64,000 nt of DNA from Lamellibrachia columna (GCA_963662155.1 OY759262.1:58434393-58498392); one strand, 5' to 3'; shown: positions 38,373 through 51,384, counted from the first letter of the stretch. Numbers and translations are program-made. Notes: generated by a model from the sequence alone, not told the origin.

Positions 38373-41300
38373 CATACTAAGCACATTATTGAGGAGTTCT
38401 CTGTCCGTGCTACGTTTACTGCACTAACTAACATACCTCAGAACTACAATTTTGAAAAAAATATTGGCACTAGGGCATTTTCGGTTGCTGTACCAACTGT
38501 TCAGTCAATAGGAAACGTAATAAAATGTTATCTCGATTTTCCGAGAATTAAGGCATGATAACAGTTTTTTTATTTTTATTATATGGTTCCAGTGAAACAA
38601 CAAGAAAAAGCCTGTACCAGTAATCTTGTATTTAATCCAAAATGACACAACATTGTCCTATTATCCATTTAATGTTATTAAACAAAGCTAAAGAAATCTG
38701 AAAAATAAAATTCCTAAAAGTGAAATAAAAGCTCTTGACATTTCTTTAGAGAAACGAGTCTAAAGCAGTAAAAAATAGACAAAACTACAAAAAGGGCATG
38801 TTAAGAAAAATCAATACACTGACATGACATGAAAGCGAGTTTCATACATGGTGGGTTCATTTACCCAAGGCAGTCTGAGAAGATTGACTAAAAATCCATT
38901 GTTAGCTGCCAAAATGAACTCCTACAGTCACCAAAGTCAAGCCGTGGTGCTTAGGCTTCCATGAATCGATTTCAGATTACCTAAATCAAAACACGATTAC
39001 CAAAACATAAGCAAAACCATAAAAATTGGCATCCATGGAAGGTCTTGAAATTCCTGGAGAAAAACAGTCTAGGGCACCAGGGAAAATCTAGCATTGCAAA
39101 TGCAGACAAAACTGCATCCTAATGGTAAACAGAAACAGTGATACGTTTCAGAAAAATCATGACATTGACACAACAGTAGGTTCCATAGAGTTGGTGGTTT
39201 AAATTACGAATGCCTGAGGGGCTCAGATGAGACTTCCTGATAGGAATTGCATAAAGCAATGATGATTCGCGCCTCCCAGGTAGCGAACAAGAGAAAATGT
39301 TTTGCCCATATCCAACCTAAGTGAGTCGTTTATCAGTGTCATACACAGTTACACTTGCAGTTATCTGATGGCTAAGACAACAAAAAACTGACCACTGTCA
39401 GCACTGTTCACTCAGCATATAATTACGCTGCCAAATTATAGTTTCCACATTGTAAGCAATGACTACAAATCAGTTCTTTCTATTCTAGTATCTGGAGCTT
39501 AAACGTTTAAAGAGTCACGCACGCAAGCACATACACACTCGTGTGCATACACTGCATCATAAGGGACGGCTACGACAAACATCACTTATGAGCTTATACT
39601 GTACACACCCCTGTCAGTGTGAAGTCAGTGGTTTATTTTCAGAAATTTCCTTGGACTGTAGAGTTAGTGAGAGCACAACAGGTTACAGAGTTACCACCTG
39701 ACTGGGATATTTTACTTCCCCTGACAGACATTAAATGCCAAGTAGAAAGGATCAACAGCTTTTATCGTCACTTCCAAAAAAAACAGGCAAAATGGGCTGA
39801 ATGAAATTCTTTCAAAATGACAGTAGGTGGAACCCTGGAACGCTCGGTTGACAGTCAGTCCAGTGCTCTAGCTGCAGACCTTCCGTGTCCCACCACTGCT
39901 ATCGTTCTGCAATAAATCTACACAGCTGCAACCAGCACTGTCTCGTAATGTTTCAATGACTAAGAAAACTGCAAAGTCACGGGTGGTTTTGCTGTCAGCA
40001 CATTTTTGAAGGGCAGTGTCGGCATAACACTGTCGCAATAAATTAAACGCATGAGATTTTTGCATTGGGTAGGCGCTTGAGCAGTCTAGAGCCATTCTGT
40101 GCAGGTGCTGGGATATTAATGGACACTGTATGTGAGTTATCCTGCTATTCTGCATACACATGTGACAAATGCAAGTAGCTACAGATGATATCATTTTGGA
40201 TGATAAATTTACCATTTCTTATTAAAATATTATATTAATCTGCTTTGCCTCGAAACTTATAAGACACATGGGCTATGGCCACACCTACCTGCTTACCAAG
40301 GGGCTTTGTAAATTAAAAAAAATTCCAATTATCCAAAAATAATTTGGATGTGGATGGGTAAATCAACTGGTATCCTAAATACATCAGCAGTTTCGGCACA
40401 AATGTCCATCCAATGAGGTATGATTACATTGAAATAAACATTTAGTTTGCAACTGAGCATATTTTATGAATAAACAGTCGTACAAATGACACAAACCAGT
40501 ACATTAAGGTGAATGCCTGAAATCATAAGTAAAAAATTTACATTATTACATACTTAAAAATCCATCCTCAATTGATTTAGCCTATCACAAATCTGGTTCA
40601 TTGATGTCCAAATAAGTAGTGTGTGAATAGTTTATATAACATCCGCACTTTTCCGCAGTCAATTTAATAAATAATTCTACTTTTGTTCAAATCATCAATA
40701 GAATTGATTGCAGTCATTGGATCTGGTCAGGTTCAAAATAGTGGATATCCAATATGGCAAAGACTGTGTGGGTCAATGCAGATCATGGGCGTGACTTCCA
40801 TCTTGTCGCCGATCACAACAAAGTTAAAAAAATTTCACCAAGGGTTTTCAGCATTTCCATTTTCAAACATTAAGTAATTTACTAGACCTTTAAATAGACA
40901 TATTTATGTATAAATAGTTAGATGATTAAAATATGCATAAAGAATAGTATAGAAAAGCATAGTACTTCCAGAAAAAGTGGTATTGCATGACCATTTTGTG
41001 TTGACTGTTAAATCAAGCATGACTTGGCAATTTATTAATAATTGTTTTAATTGAAAGAAAAAAAATTGCAGTGTCACAACTAGCTTAACTATGCATATCT
41101 TTTTTGAAGCTGATGTTTTGCAGATCATAGCATTTTGGTTACATGCAAATTGTATTTAAATGAATTTTTATACTGCCCTTCTAGATGCAACTAACAAGCA
41201 ATAATTAACATTGGTTTTGACAACAAATGTTCAAATATGGGGACATTGAAGTAATTCTTTGAAGTGATGTATAGTTGAAGTTTTAACATGTAGGCACATT

Positions 41301-42170
41301 CTACATCATAGAACATGGAGATGCAGATGAGATGTTTACTTGGCTGTGTTTGTTCACAAGATGCTGGGCTCAGTTCAAAAATAAGCTGTTAATCTGTTTT
41401 ATGCAGTACATTTACTACACCATTTGCTGCCAAAATGTTGATCTTTGCATCTATTTGAGAGACTGTATAGACCTAAAATGGCACAAGCCACACCATGTTC
41501 AGGTTTTAATTTCCAAATTGGTATGCCACGGTAAATAAGGCCAGTTATACATAACACAATGATATGTCAGTGAAGAGCTGTCTGGCAAGCTGTAATTCCA
41601 TCCCAGTTAGAAACTTAGAACCTTGAACACAGATATTTGTCACACGGTGGAATCTGGAGTTGTCATCTCACTTCTGATGTCACACCAAAAGATTATAGCC
41701 GACCTTCTCAGAAATATTTTCCTTATTGAAGTTAAAATTCAATATAACTTCCTAGATCATAGAAATTCTCTAGAATATATTTACTGAATTTTGCAATATA
41801 AATAAGAACTTCCAATTTTAATAAGTACTGATTATAATTATGTACTGAGAATGTCCGGTTGCTAACAAGATACATTTCTGTACCAGATCTGTTAATTTTT
41901 TGCAAAAAAATCTAAATATGTCCAACTGCTACTAAACCAAGAATGTCACAATGATAAAATAAACTGTGAATGCAGATACATGTACGAGTACTTCAATCCT
42001 TTGTAACCCTCAAGTGCACTATAACTGGTTGTCTAATCTTTGAATATGAACATTTTGCACACATCATAATGTTGAGATTCCTATCTTCAGTCATTTCAAA
42101 GTCCTTTCTCAGTATGTTTTTTTACAGATCCTAAGTTTTATGTTCTTAATGAAAATATGAAACTCCTTCT
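38373..42170. other. EGLN intron 1 segment, no element recognised over most of it
   Basis: A dispersed repeat at about 40560-40675 (TCAATTGATTTAGCCTATCA, AGTAGTGTGTGAATAG) matches 63510-63605. The ORFs at 39619-39804 (plus) and 39868-40215 (minus) look somewhat protein-like but resemble nothing I know. Confidence 0.4.
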
Positions 42171-43740
42171 TTAACCCTGGGAGTGACCACTGGGCCGAAT
42201 TCGGCTCGCACGATCAGTGCGAAAAGCATTCTGGCTGATTTTTGTATCACTCTGAAGGAAATTTTTTTTTCCGTCACCCGTACCTCACACGGGAACAAAT
42301 GGTATCATTGGAAACTGAATCACTCTTCGTTCTGATCCATATTTACTCATGAGCCTAGTCAATGATAGCTAATGACGATCTAGCTTACAAAACGCGTCAC
42401 ATAGTTGGTGCCCATATTTGGCTGCTTTTACTACGTCCCACAGAATACATTTACGTTTCCATGCATAGTATCTAAATATGTAACATGGAAAGCTCTATGA
42501 TTGGCTTATTCAAATACATGTGAATGAGCAAGCGGGCTATATGCAGTCTGAGCTTTTTATTTACTAATCCGCCATTTTGTTTTCTCACTTCGTTCTGTGT
42601 CCGTTCACTTTTGGCCGGATTATTTCATAGGTAAATATAATCCAAGTTGTCATCGTGATTTCCACCGGCTTCGACAGCCCGGACTGCCACGGGAAATGAT
42701 GCGGGACTGACGGGTTTGTCTGAATTGGCATAGTCCGGTGTTGGAAAAAATCATAAAAATAAAAGTTCTCAACATATTTGATTCATTTTTGTTTTATTTT
42801 GTAGCTAATATATATGGCTACTCTCGAGTGCCAAATAAACATATAGGCCAAATAAAAGTATAGGGTGGCAAATCAGTCAAATTTAATAATAGTATATTGC
42901 CTAATAACAGTATAAGGTGGCAAATTGTTCAAAACAAATAATAGTACAGTGCGAAAAAGTAACTCGTTTATTTCTTTTTTAGTGCCGAAGCAATTTTTTG
43001 TACTTGACGTGAAGTCCCTAGAAAACTACGCGGATCGCGTGTTATTTTGTTTTTTTTCTGCCGAATATGCATAAACTTTGTGCATATTCGCATCACCGCA
43101 GATATAGTATCCACATTTTATATCTGCGGAAAACGGGAAAATTTTCTGTTTTTAAATGGACATTAAAGTTTTATTAATTGAATATACAAGCCCGTTTCTG
43201 GGGAAACCGCCGCCAGCCGGTTACGACCGTTTTGAGGCGCTGCACACAGCGGCCATTTATGGTCGATTTATGCAGTGATAATGGCGTTTTAACTAATAAT
43301 GTGCCATGTCGAGCTCCAGAGAACTAAGGATTCTGACCGATTCATCTAATCATGGAAATTTAACGGTCTAATGCTTCAGGATAAACATCTAGAATCCTCA
43401 GGACTGGATACCGCTAAATTCACAACTGTCGTTCGAAAGGATGAGAACTTAGCTGTCAGAGGGAGCCACGTGCAGCTCCAGTTGGGAGCAAGATATTTTA
43501 TCGCGAGCGGTAAACCGCTCCTTGGATGATTGATTAGCGCTAGCAATAGGGAGTCAGAACGATTGCTCTCCTAAAATTATACCCTGCATAATTTACCACG
43601 ATTATCGGAGAATATAGGTTGGCACAAATGTAAAAATAATATAGTGCCAAATAAGGTGCGTGTAGTGTGGCATTTTTCATCAAATAAATACGCGTATAGG
43701 GACAGGGACATACAGCCACTCAGTAATTATCTGGTAGCAG
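42171..43740. other. Possible piggyBac-like left end and AT-rich interior
   Basis: TTAACCCTGGGAGTGACC at 42171 looks like a piggyBac-type end next to its TTAA target. I did not find the inverted partner, and no transposase ORF is present. CpG-containing sequence up to about 43500 differs from the flanks. Confidence 0.25.
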
Positions 43741-45180
43741 GGTAGATATAAAAATTTGCTTTCTTTTTTTGATGGAATTCAAAAAGTAATATCCCATGAT
43801 AAGATTATGCGCTGTATTGTTGTAGCTTTTATAATTTTATTACAATAAAGAGTCTTTTTAGCAAAAAAATTATACCTCAATCACATTTGTACAATAATTA
43901 TTAGCGATGTTATGATTTTTTTTAAAGCACCCTTATGAATAACTCTGATTAGTGTACACAGTGGAAATTTATCATTTGTAACTCCTAGGATTAAAGTTAA
44001 TTCTTTTTATTGTAGTTGCACTAGTTTGCTTTGTGTCCATAAGTTGGGTTAAAATATTGCGTTAAACTTAATTTTTTGATTAATGACTCATAATGGAAAA
44101 AAATGTGTACACAAAGATATTCATTTAGGAAATGTTTGTTAAGTAATCCTCTGAAAACCAGTTTCTCTGCCTAAAAAAAAGTGGAATTGCAAAATACATG
44201 CAAAATGGACTTCAGGATGAACATACCTGAGCTGTTAATGCAGAAATAAGTATCGGGTACATATATCTTAGTTGCCTGTTACATATACATGTAGCAATAA
44301 ACATATTTATTGTTGACTTTAAACTGTTTACAAACATTTATACTTGAGTTTTAAGATGGATGTCTTGGTGACTCTGAAAAGGGCATTTCATGGTTAACTA
44401 GCATGTAGTATTTCAAGGTTCTAAATATTACGTATTTAGGGATGAGTTTCAGGATGAAAACCTTGCCCAAACAGACAAAGCATATTTACATAAAATGGCT
44501 ATAAATATTTCTGTCTCACAAATTTCCCGAACTATGTAGTTTAGATTTTAGATCTATTAATTTGTATAGATGGCAGACATGGGGTAACTTCATCAACACA
44601 ATCCGAGGTCTAAGCAGCCCATTAAATATTTTGCACATCCATGTTCACAGCATATCATGCTTAACGAATCTGGTTTGTTGCGCCTCTGAGCTTCCCGAGG
44701 ACTAATGCTACAAGTAGAGGTTTTATTACTATTATTATATATTTGTGTAAAATAACTAAAATGTTGATATATAAAATAACCAACACTAATTTATTAACTT
44801 CATGCAAACAATTGTTGGAAGTTGTTTTTGTACTATAAACAAGCGCAACATTAAAAAAAAAGCCGTCTCTGAATTCTACCAAAAAAAAGCATTTGTTTGC
44901 TGTGAATATGTGATTCTTTGTGAAAGCTTATTTTATGGCAAGTTACATTAGTTATTATCCATGGAATGGAACCTAACTATCAACTGTCTTTCGAGGTGCG
45001 TATAAGAAATATCTACCTGCATAATATATTGTCTAGCCTGCCAAATTAACGATTAAAATGGAAACTATGACAAAATACAATATGTGAGCTCAGAAGTGTG
45101 TCAAAACGAAAGGGTTAGGTAATCTAAAAAATTGTATACAATGTTAAAGTTGTCAACAGATGGAGGAATATGCTAAGGAG
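43741..45180. other. EGLN intron 1 segment
   Basis: AT-rich. Contains a copy of the ATT-tailed dispersed repeat at about 44670-44745. Otherwise nothing recognised. Confidence 0.4.
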
Positions 45181-47114
45181 CAGGCCTGGGTCAATTACAT
45201 CACAGTGTAATCTATTACTTTGTTTCCTTTCTATTACTGAAGGCAAAGTAATATATTTCTATTACATATGAATCTATTACTATTACATTTTCCCATTGCT
45301 ACTATTTGCTTTCAATTAAACATTTTGGAGTGCGTGCAGGAGTATCATGCAGTATATATATTCTAACTTACCATTCAGTAGTACAGTAGTTCTCAACAAC
45401 AACTCATTATTCAAGCAATCATCAATAAATCTACAGTGACTGTATATTTCATCTGAATATACACCACAACATGCCAGCCATTATTATAGGGACACAAGAA
45501 CTCATTTCAGATTTGCTCAAACCAGATTATAAGTTACTTGTTTGAAGTGCATCCTTTCATCAGGTGATGCCAAGATATTATCCTATGCTGTTACTCACAC
45601 ACATTCATGGCTTTGTTTGGAGTTTATACAAAGAACCAATACAGTTATTTGTGTAAACTGGCTTCATAGCCTTGGTTGTCTTACCCGTTATCTTTGCAGG
45701 CTGTTGGAAATAACACAAAATAAGCCAGCATTAATCCAAATTGTAACAGAAATATAATAGCTCAATTACTATTACATTGCCTTACATCAGGGCATCATTT
45801 TTGAGGCGAGCGATCGCTCTCGCTCCCTATCGCTCACGCAAATCAATAATCTAGGGAGCGATTTATCGCTCGAGTCAATTGCTAAAATCGCTCGCTGCCT
45901 ACAAGTGTTTGTCTTGACAAGTAGTTTCTTGAGCATTAGATTCACTAGGAAAGTCTACTCTCTTTATAACGAAGTGTTCAGACTCCAATAGTCAGAGTTC
46001 ATGTATCATCCGTCACCGGGGATGGTGATCGCAGCTCGCTGCACCAAGATTGCAAAAACGCCATTGAAGCCACGATGTGCTGGCCGCGTGGTTTATAAAG
46101 AAGTTATCAAATGAGTGGACCAGCGTCAATGTGTACTATTTTTAAATGTCACATACTGTTGTATGTCGAACTGAATAAAATACATGTATACATGTACAGT
46201 TATGGAATAGATAAGGAATCAACAATATTTCATTACAATCTGATTGACCAACTAGGCTGTAATGGCAAGCAAAAATAATAACCTGGATCCGAGCTACCGA
46301 ACACGCATATGAGTTGACAAGGAGTGTAAAAGTTTATTAAACATTGAAAACGACAATTTTAATAATTGTTCCACTTCGTCTTTCAACCACTCAGAACACA
46401 TAAATTCACGATGCACATCTCCGGTACCACTTAACATCGATTCACTGCTTCATGTGCGGATGACGAATTCATATTTTTGCGCACCGAGTTTGAGTTGTGC
46501 GTTTGGCATTATGATGCAATGGAAGTTTGCCATTTCACCCCAGTTTATATTGGTGTTCCATACTAAGCTGCATTTATGACTATACATTTGATTCTTATAC
46601 GTGGCATATTTGTGAATCTCAATTGCAATTTTCAAACCACCTAAGCGAAGTCGCACACCAGTGGCAGTGCCGCATCGTGGTCACTGCCACGGACACAGCA
46701 CACTGCTAGTGCTACTGCACTGGCCTTGCCTAGGCTACACCTATGGTGATCGATGACATGTTGCAATTCAAAACCGTTTCACCAATTGCAACGAATGGGG
46801 TTTACTAAAGCAAGCATTTATTTCATTGTACAAAAGTCATAGCGCCAGCAAGTACCAATTAAAATTTCATGGCGTCGACAGAATCCAAATGGGAAATGGT
46901 GGCGCCACCACACGGTAAGAAAAAACAACTAACAAATCGCTCGCCTAAATTAATATGGCATATTTAGGAGAGCGAATTATAGCTCGCCTGTTGTTTTCAA
47001 ACGTGAAGCCCTGCTTACATTACTATTATATTGTGTTCTGTTCCATCTATTATTATTACTTGAAAAAGTTGAATCATTAGGCCTACTATTACAATGCAAT
47101 TGACCCCAGGCCTG
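45181..47114. mobile_element. hAT-like element (outer) interrupted by a second element
   Basis: The left end CAGGCCTGGGTCAATTACAT and right end (inverse CAGGCCTGGGGTCAATTGCA) are inverted repeats. Imperfect 8-bp flanks (CTAAGGAG and CAAAGGAA) fit an old hAT target duplication. Its own sequence, rich in CTATTACTATTACATT, is split by the insertion at 45788-47013; without that it is about 0.7 kb. No transposase. Confidence 0.8.
45788..47013. mobile_element. hAT-like element (inner), inserted in the outer one
   Basis: The left end is CAGGGCATCATTTTTGAGGC; the right end has the inverse CAGGGCTTCACGTTTGAAAA. CTTACAT flanks it on both sides (45781-45787 and 47014-47020), a 7-bp visible target duplication. 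Subterminal GCGAGCGATCGCTCTCGCTC repeats are mirrored near the right end (GGAGAGCGAATTATAGCTCG). No transposase ORF. Confidence 0.85.
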
Positions 47115-47205
47115 CAAAGGAATTAAGGAGTGTAAGCAAGTGTATACTAGTTGACTAACACTGATTTTGGGTCTGCAATTGTCAATATCGCTGACTAGTC
47201 GGTAG

Positions 47206-47376
47206 TAGGGCTAGAACGATACACTGGTGTATCAACGATATTACTAAACAACTGTTGTGTTTTACTGTTGTTGTATCATTCTAGTCAGTGTAATCTGTAT
47301 CGCGATATGTATCGTATTGTAACCTCTGTATTACGATACATATCGTAACGTGAAATAGTGTATCGTTCCGGCCCTA
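47206..47376. mobile_element. 171-bp MITE with 9-bp target duplication
   Basis: Ends are TAGGGCTAGAACGATACA and its inverse TGTATCGTTCCGGCCCTA. AGTCGGTAG flanks both sides (47197-47205 and 47377-47385), an exact 9-bp direct repeat. The interior has further ATACGATAC/GTATCGTAT palindromes. The exact flanks imply a recent insertion. The superfamily is uncertain: hAT makes 8 bp, Mutator-like 9 bp. Confidence 0.9.
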
Positions 47377-47590
47377 AGTCGGTAGGTGTGTGCTTAGAAA
47401 AGGAGAGTAAACAAGATTAAAAAATAAGTCTTCAGCTGATAGCAAATTGTTAGTATGTTTCCTGTAGACCTGTACAGAGTTGTACATTGTACACACACTG
47501 AGAGAATACTCGGACATAGATGGACCAACTGAAAATGGTATAATTAATTAATGTACGTGTATGTGTGTGGTATGCATATTATGTACAGGC

Positions 47591-47735
47591 AGTGACCGAG
47601 GCATGGCGGCTCAATGATTTGGTGTCTGTCTCTTGACCAGGAGGTGGTTTGAACGCCCAGCCCGGCCAGCAGCCCACCAGTCACGTAATAAAAAACTTAC
47701 TAACTTCCCTGGCACCAGGCATACATGGGTATAGG
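47591..47735 (+). repeat. tRNA-derived SINE
   Basis: The head looks like a tRNA with polymerase III boxes: an A-box-like TGGCGGCTCAATGATTTGG near 47605 and a B box GGTTTGAACGC near 47646, 40 bases later. A non-tRNA body with CCCTGGCACCAGGCATACAT follows. The cloverleaf is too degenerate for a working tRNA gene. Confidence 0.6.
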
Positions 47736-47944
47736 AAGTTGGAAATATGTTTCCTTTCGGATTAAGCACTAAAAGGGGCATTCTGTCTCAAATTAACCAA
47801 AATAAGAATTTTTGTTACACTCATAAGGAAAATTCCAGTTTTTCGCAGATATCTGTGGTGACACGATGCAAATATGCACACAGTTTATGCATGTATATAC
47901 CGAAGCCAGAACATATTGAAAGTGCCTAGTAATGGAAGTATTTC

Positions 47945-48032
47945 AAGCACACCACCTGGTGGATAGTGACCGTACTAATGAAGCACCCCCTGCTGAACAG
48001 TTTTGGCGCTAGCAGTGCCTCTAGCGGCTAGT
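47945..48032. promoter_or_regulatory. Cluster of CTCF-like motifs in EGLN intron 1
   Basis: CACCACCTGGTGGA (about 47951), GCACCCCCTGCTGAAC (about 47984; inverse CAGCAGGGGGTGC) and CTCTAGCGGCTAG (about 48019) lie within 90 bases. The second fits the bilaterian CTCF core well. The cluster is 1.3 kb downstream of the exon 1 donor. Motif resemblance only. Confidence 0.25.
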
Positions 48033-49346
48033 GAATAAAAAATCCGTAAAACAACGCCCCGAATGCTTAGTAACCAAAGTACTTTGCGTTTTAAAAATGT
48101 CTATTATTGTTGAAGTGGCCAGAAATAGACGACGCATTAGCATGAATTGCCGACGCAGCCAAATACTGAGAAGCCAAAATAGCGAACAAACTGCGGAGTT
48201 TAGTAAAAGTTGTTCTCAGTATCCGCAGTGATAAAAAGATAGGACACATGACCTGATCAAGGCCACATCGATAGGACATTTTCAAGTTTAATCGGTTTAT
48301 GTCCGATGTCCGAGCCCAATGTGCATCACTGGATTTCAAACTTGGTGCATTACATAGGCATTGCACCTGCCTTTCATATACAAAAATAAATTGAAATTTT
48401 AATTATGCACCGACTTTGGAGATCACTATCTCATAAATTAATCAAGTTAGAAACTTCAAACTTCTCATATACGACTTAGATATGTAGGTGTACTATTGGT
48501 CAAAATAAGATTCATTTGGGTTCTAAGATGTTTTATTGTTGAAATATGGGTCTAAAATCACTTGGATCAATTTTACACATAAAAACACAAATTCAATGAC
48601 AGATTGTGAGAAAACTAATAAATAGATGTGGAACTATAGTATGTATGTTACTATCTACATATAATATAGACTAAACAGGCTAAATCTCAGAGTTCTACCA
48701 CAAATAGTTTTTGATTTATTGGTGTTTTAAGTAAACAAGAAATCTTCATGATTTCCAAAAATTAACAAAAATGCTACAATCCGCCAAATTTGAAATGGTC
48801 ATAACTCAGAAGCTGTTCCTGCTACAGCCCTATGGCTTGACATGTGTGGTTATATTGACCTGTTGATTAATTAGTGATTGTTTGGTTGAATTCAAAAATA
48901 TGAGTGCAACATGCCTTGGTTGATCCAAGACGGAATGCACCAAAATAAGTCTCTTATGCTGCTGTCTATATCATGGGAAGTAAAAGAACCCATAGAGAGT
49001 TAATGTGTAACCAGCTGTGGACTCAAAGGTGGTGGTTGCTATTTAGAAACCCACTAACATAACAAAAAGCACTGATGTGATAGCCATGGGAAAGGGCTGT
49101 TTCTGTGTTTTGAGTGCATCTCATAAGACATGACACATATTCTGGGTGGGTGTGGTAGTGCTGTGCATTTGTTTATATATTATATGCATGCCTGCACTGA
49201 ATGTGTGCACGTCTTGGGTGACATGCATATACACACGTACATCTATTCGCATAGACAATTATGTTAATATCACAGAGTCAGAGATGCAGGAAAATGTTGA
49301 ACTTTATGAAGCATGCCACACTAACCATATACACAAAATAACTTAC
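48033..49346. other. EGLN intron 1, 5' end
   Basis: No further element recognised before the GTAAGT donor of exon 1 at 49346-49341. Confidence 0.5.
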
Positions 49347-50039
49347 CTTTGTCTTTCCTTTGATCGTGTGTTCTCCTCCAAGATGGGCATTCAAACCCCC
49401 TACAATGCTGTCCATATACTGAGTCAAGAGCGTACATATGGCAGGGTTACCTAGCTCCGTACCTTCAAACCACATTATTTTATCACTGCGTATCGATCGG
49501 TTCACTACATTGTCGCCGGCCAGTTGCCCGGGTTTCAGGGCACCGGCCCTCTCTAGGGTCAGCACTTCCCGGAGGACTTTATCACAGAGGGGATCGCTCA
49601 CAATGCCGTCGAGCACGCAGTATCCGTCACACTTCAGCGCCTTCGAAACGTACTTTGACAGCTGCAGCGTTTTCGTCGAATTTGGCCGCGGAAAATTGAC
49701 AAGTCTCAAGGCTCTGTGGTCGAACGCCCGCATTAGTTCGTCCGAATCTGGCGGCGGTGAGTTGTTCTGGTTGACATTCGGCGAGCCGCTTTCGGCGCCG
49801 CTATCCAGAGCAGACGACATATCTATTGCCGCCGAGTCGCCGTCTCCTACCGCCGTCCGACCGTTCGTTGTACGTGCCACTTTGTGACACGTCCGCCTAT
49901 GGATCGGCCAATGTTCTACTTGGTGTTCCCGGCTACAGTAAAAAACATTCCGGCACCTTGAACAGAGTTTGAGGTTATTCTTTCCATTACACGCGGCACA
50001 CATATTTCCTTCCTTACTGTTTGAGGCGTCATCCGCCAT
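49347..50039 (-). CDS. EGLN1: EGLN/PHD-type HIF prolyl 4-hydroxylase, exon 1 (MYND finger and start of catalytic domain)
   Basis: EGLN enzymes use Fe(II), 2-oxoglutarate and O2 to hydroxylate prolines of HIF-alpha, marking it for VHL-dependent degradation. Seen: ATG at 50039 in a strong Kozak context (A at -3, G at +4), with an in-frame TAG upstream at about 50133. Residues 14-51 form a full MYND zinc finger (C14, C17, C26, C29, C35, H39, H47, C51). A polar linker of about 60 residues follows, shorter than in human PHD2. The catalytic domain then begins (RALRLVNFPRP, CDGYCVLDG, IRSDKIMWFEG). The exon gives 231 residues and ends after GKTK at a GTAAGT donor. The start matches the family's short N-terminus before the finger. 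The exon is GC- and CpG-rich against an AT-rich background. The symbol marks the family; a non-vertebrate gene may be the single ancestor of EGLN1-3. Confidence 0.95.
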
Positions 50040-50330
50040 GTTTTCGTTTCGTAGCACCTTTGCCTTTCTAACCTTCCTCGCCAAGAGAGCAAGGGATCGG
50101 CCCCCCAACCGCACGTCGACGCTATACACTTTCTAAACAATGTATGTCCGACAGACAGTCTCGGCTAGAGCGCTGTATATAAGCGCGGTCGTGAACAGCT
50201 CTGACACAGCGGCAACTGTTCTTATATTCCCCGACTCACAAATGTTACGTACTAATCTGATATGCCTATTATTTCAGAGTTGTTATATTTATAGCACACA
50301 GTGTCTTGGGCTAATTTCCAAAAGGATTTA
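50040..50330 (-). promoter_or_regulatory. EGLN 5' UTR and promoter region
   Basis: CpG density stays high from exon 1 to about 50240. A near-palindromic TATA-like sequence lies at 50176-50183. Its best TATA reading (TATATAAG) is on the plus strand, but the minus strand also reads TTATATAC about 140 bases before the ATG. A HIF-site core ACGTG on the minus strand lies at 50112-50116, inside the likely 5' UTR. Vertebrate EGLN1 and EGLN3 are HIF-induced, so feedback is plausible, but a five-base core is weak evidence. Confidence 0.3.
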
Positions 50331-51384
50331 AGCTAATTTTGAGACGGGTTGATGACTAGCTGCCAAACGAACTTTTGAAAAAATCCCTGCACGCTCAATT
50401 GCCCTCAATAACAATTAAGAGCTTGCACGATTGCACCTGCATAATAGCACACACGACGGTTACCTTGAAATGGACGAGTATCAATTGTGGTACGGCAGGA
50501 GAATATAAAACATAAACAACTGAAGTTTTATTCCAAATAAACGCAAACACACGCTTTATCTTTGTAAAAAACTCAAAGTATGCATTAATCATCAGTATTT
50601 AATGTATGTTTCGTCGGACAAAACATTATCAAACCATCAGCTCACCGCCGATTGCGTCGTGACATCGGTAAATAATGTAAACGGCATATGAGGGGCACTA
50701 ACTTTTAAACACACATATTTTGCAAAGGACTGTTGTCGCAGCGGGACGCCGCCACTATCGATAAACGTTGCCATCGCTTGGTCAAGTCAGTACCCGCCTC
50801 AATCGTAGCTCAGAACCTATATATCTATGCTCAGAACGCGTAACACATCTTGAATGTTTTGCTAGAATGTTTATACGCTTCTTAGAAAATATTTTAAAGA
50901 CGGTAATTAGTTCATTTACAGTCATAGACACTTTGGAAATGTCACATTTCATGCACTTCGAAATAAATTATAAATATAACCCCTTATTATAATTTATGTA
51001 TTTACTGCATTAGCAATTTCATTGACGATTGCGGGATAATTTTGTGCATCATTTACAAAGTCATAGAAATTTTCTTGTAACAAATTGCAATTACCGTACG
51101 TTGTTATAAATAGCGTCCGCAAGACGCCACCGGACAAACTTTCGTGGCAATAAATATATTTTGTGGCATGTCGAGAAAACTTGTTTTATCGCAAGCAGCA
51201 GCCAGCACTAATTATTACCTATGGCTATGCATAGCGATAGCCTACGGAACTGAATCTTGTTATTTAATACCATATGATACTTCGTGAATCGTGTTTATAA
51301 GACATTCTTGCGCGAGGCGGTTGTAATAAATAGTTCTGACTTGTCATATATTGCCAAGTTCAGTTAAAATAAGATCGAATTCAA

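Noticed and set aside
47591..47660. Functional tRNA gene
   Set aside because: A and B boxes are present but I could not form a credible cloverleaf, and SINE-like sequence follows.
49438..49887. 149-codon plus-strand ORF
   Set aside because: Antisense shadow of EGLN exon 1 in GC-rich sequence.
50040..50129. Start of EGLN 30 codons upstream of the chosen ATG
   Set aside because: The upstream codon is GTG, an in-frame TAG precedes it, and the ATG at 50039 fits the family N-terminus and has a strong Kozak context.
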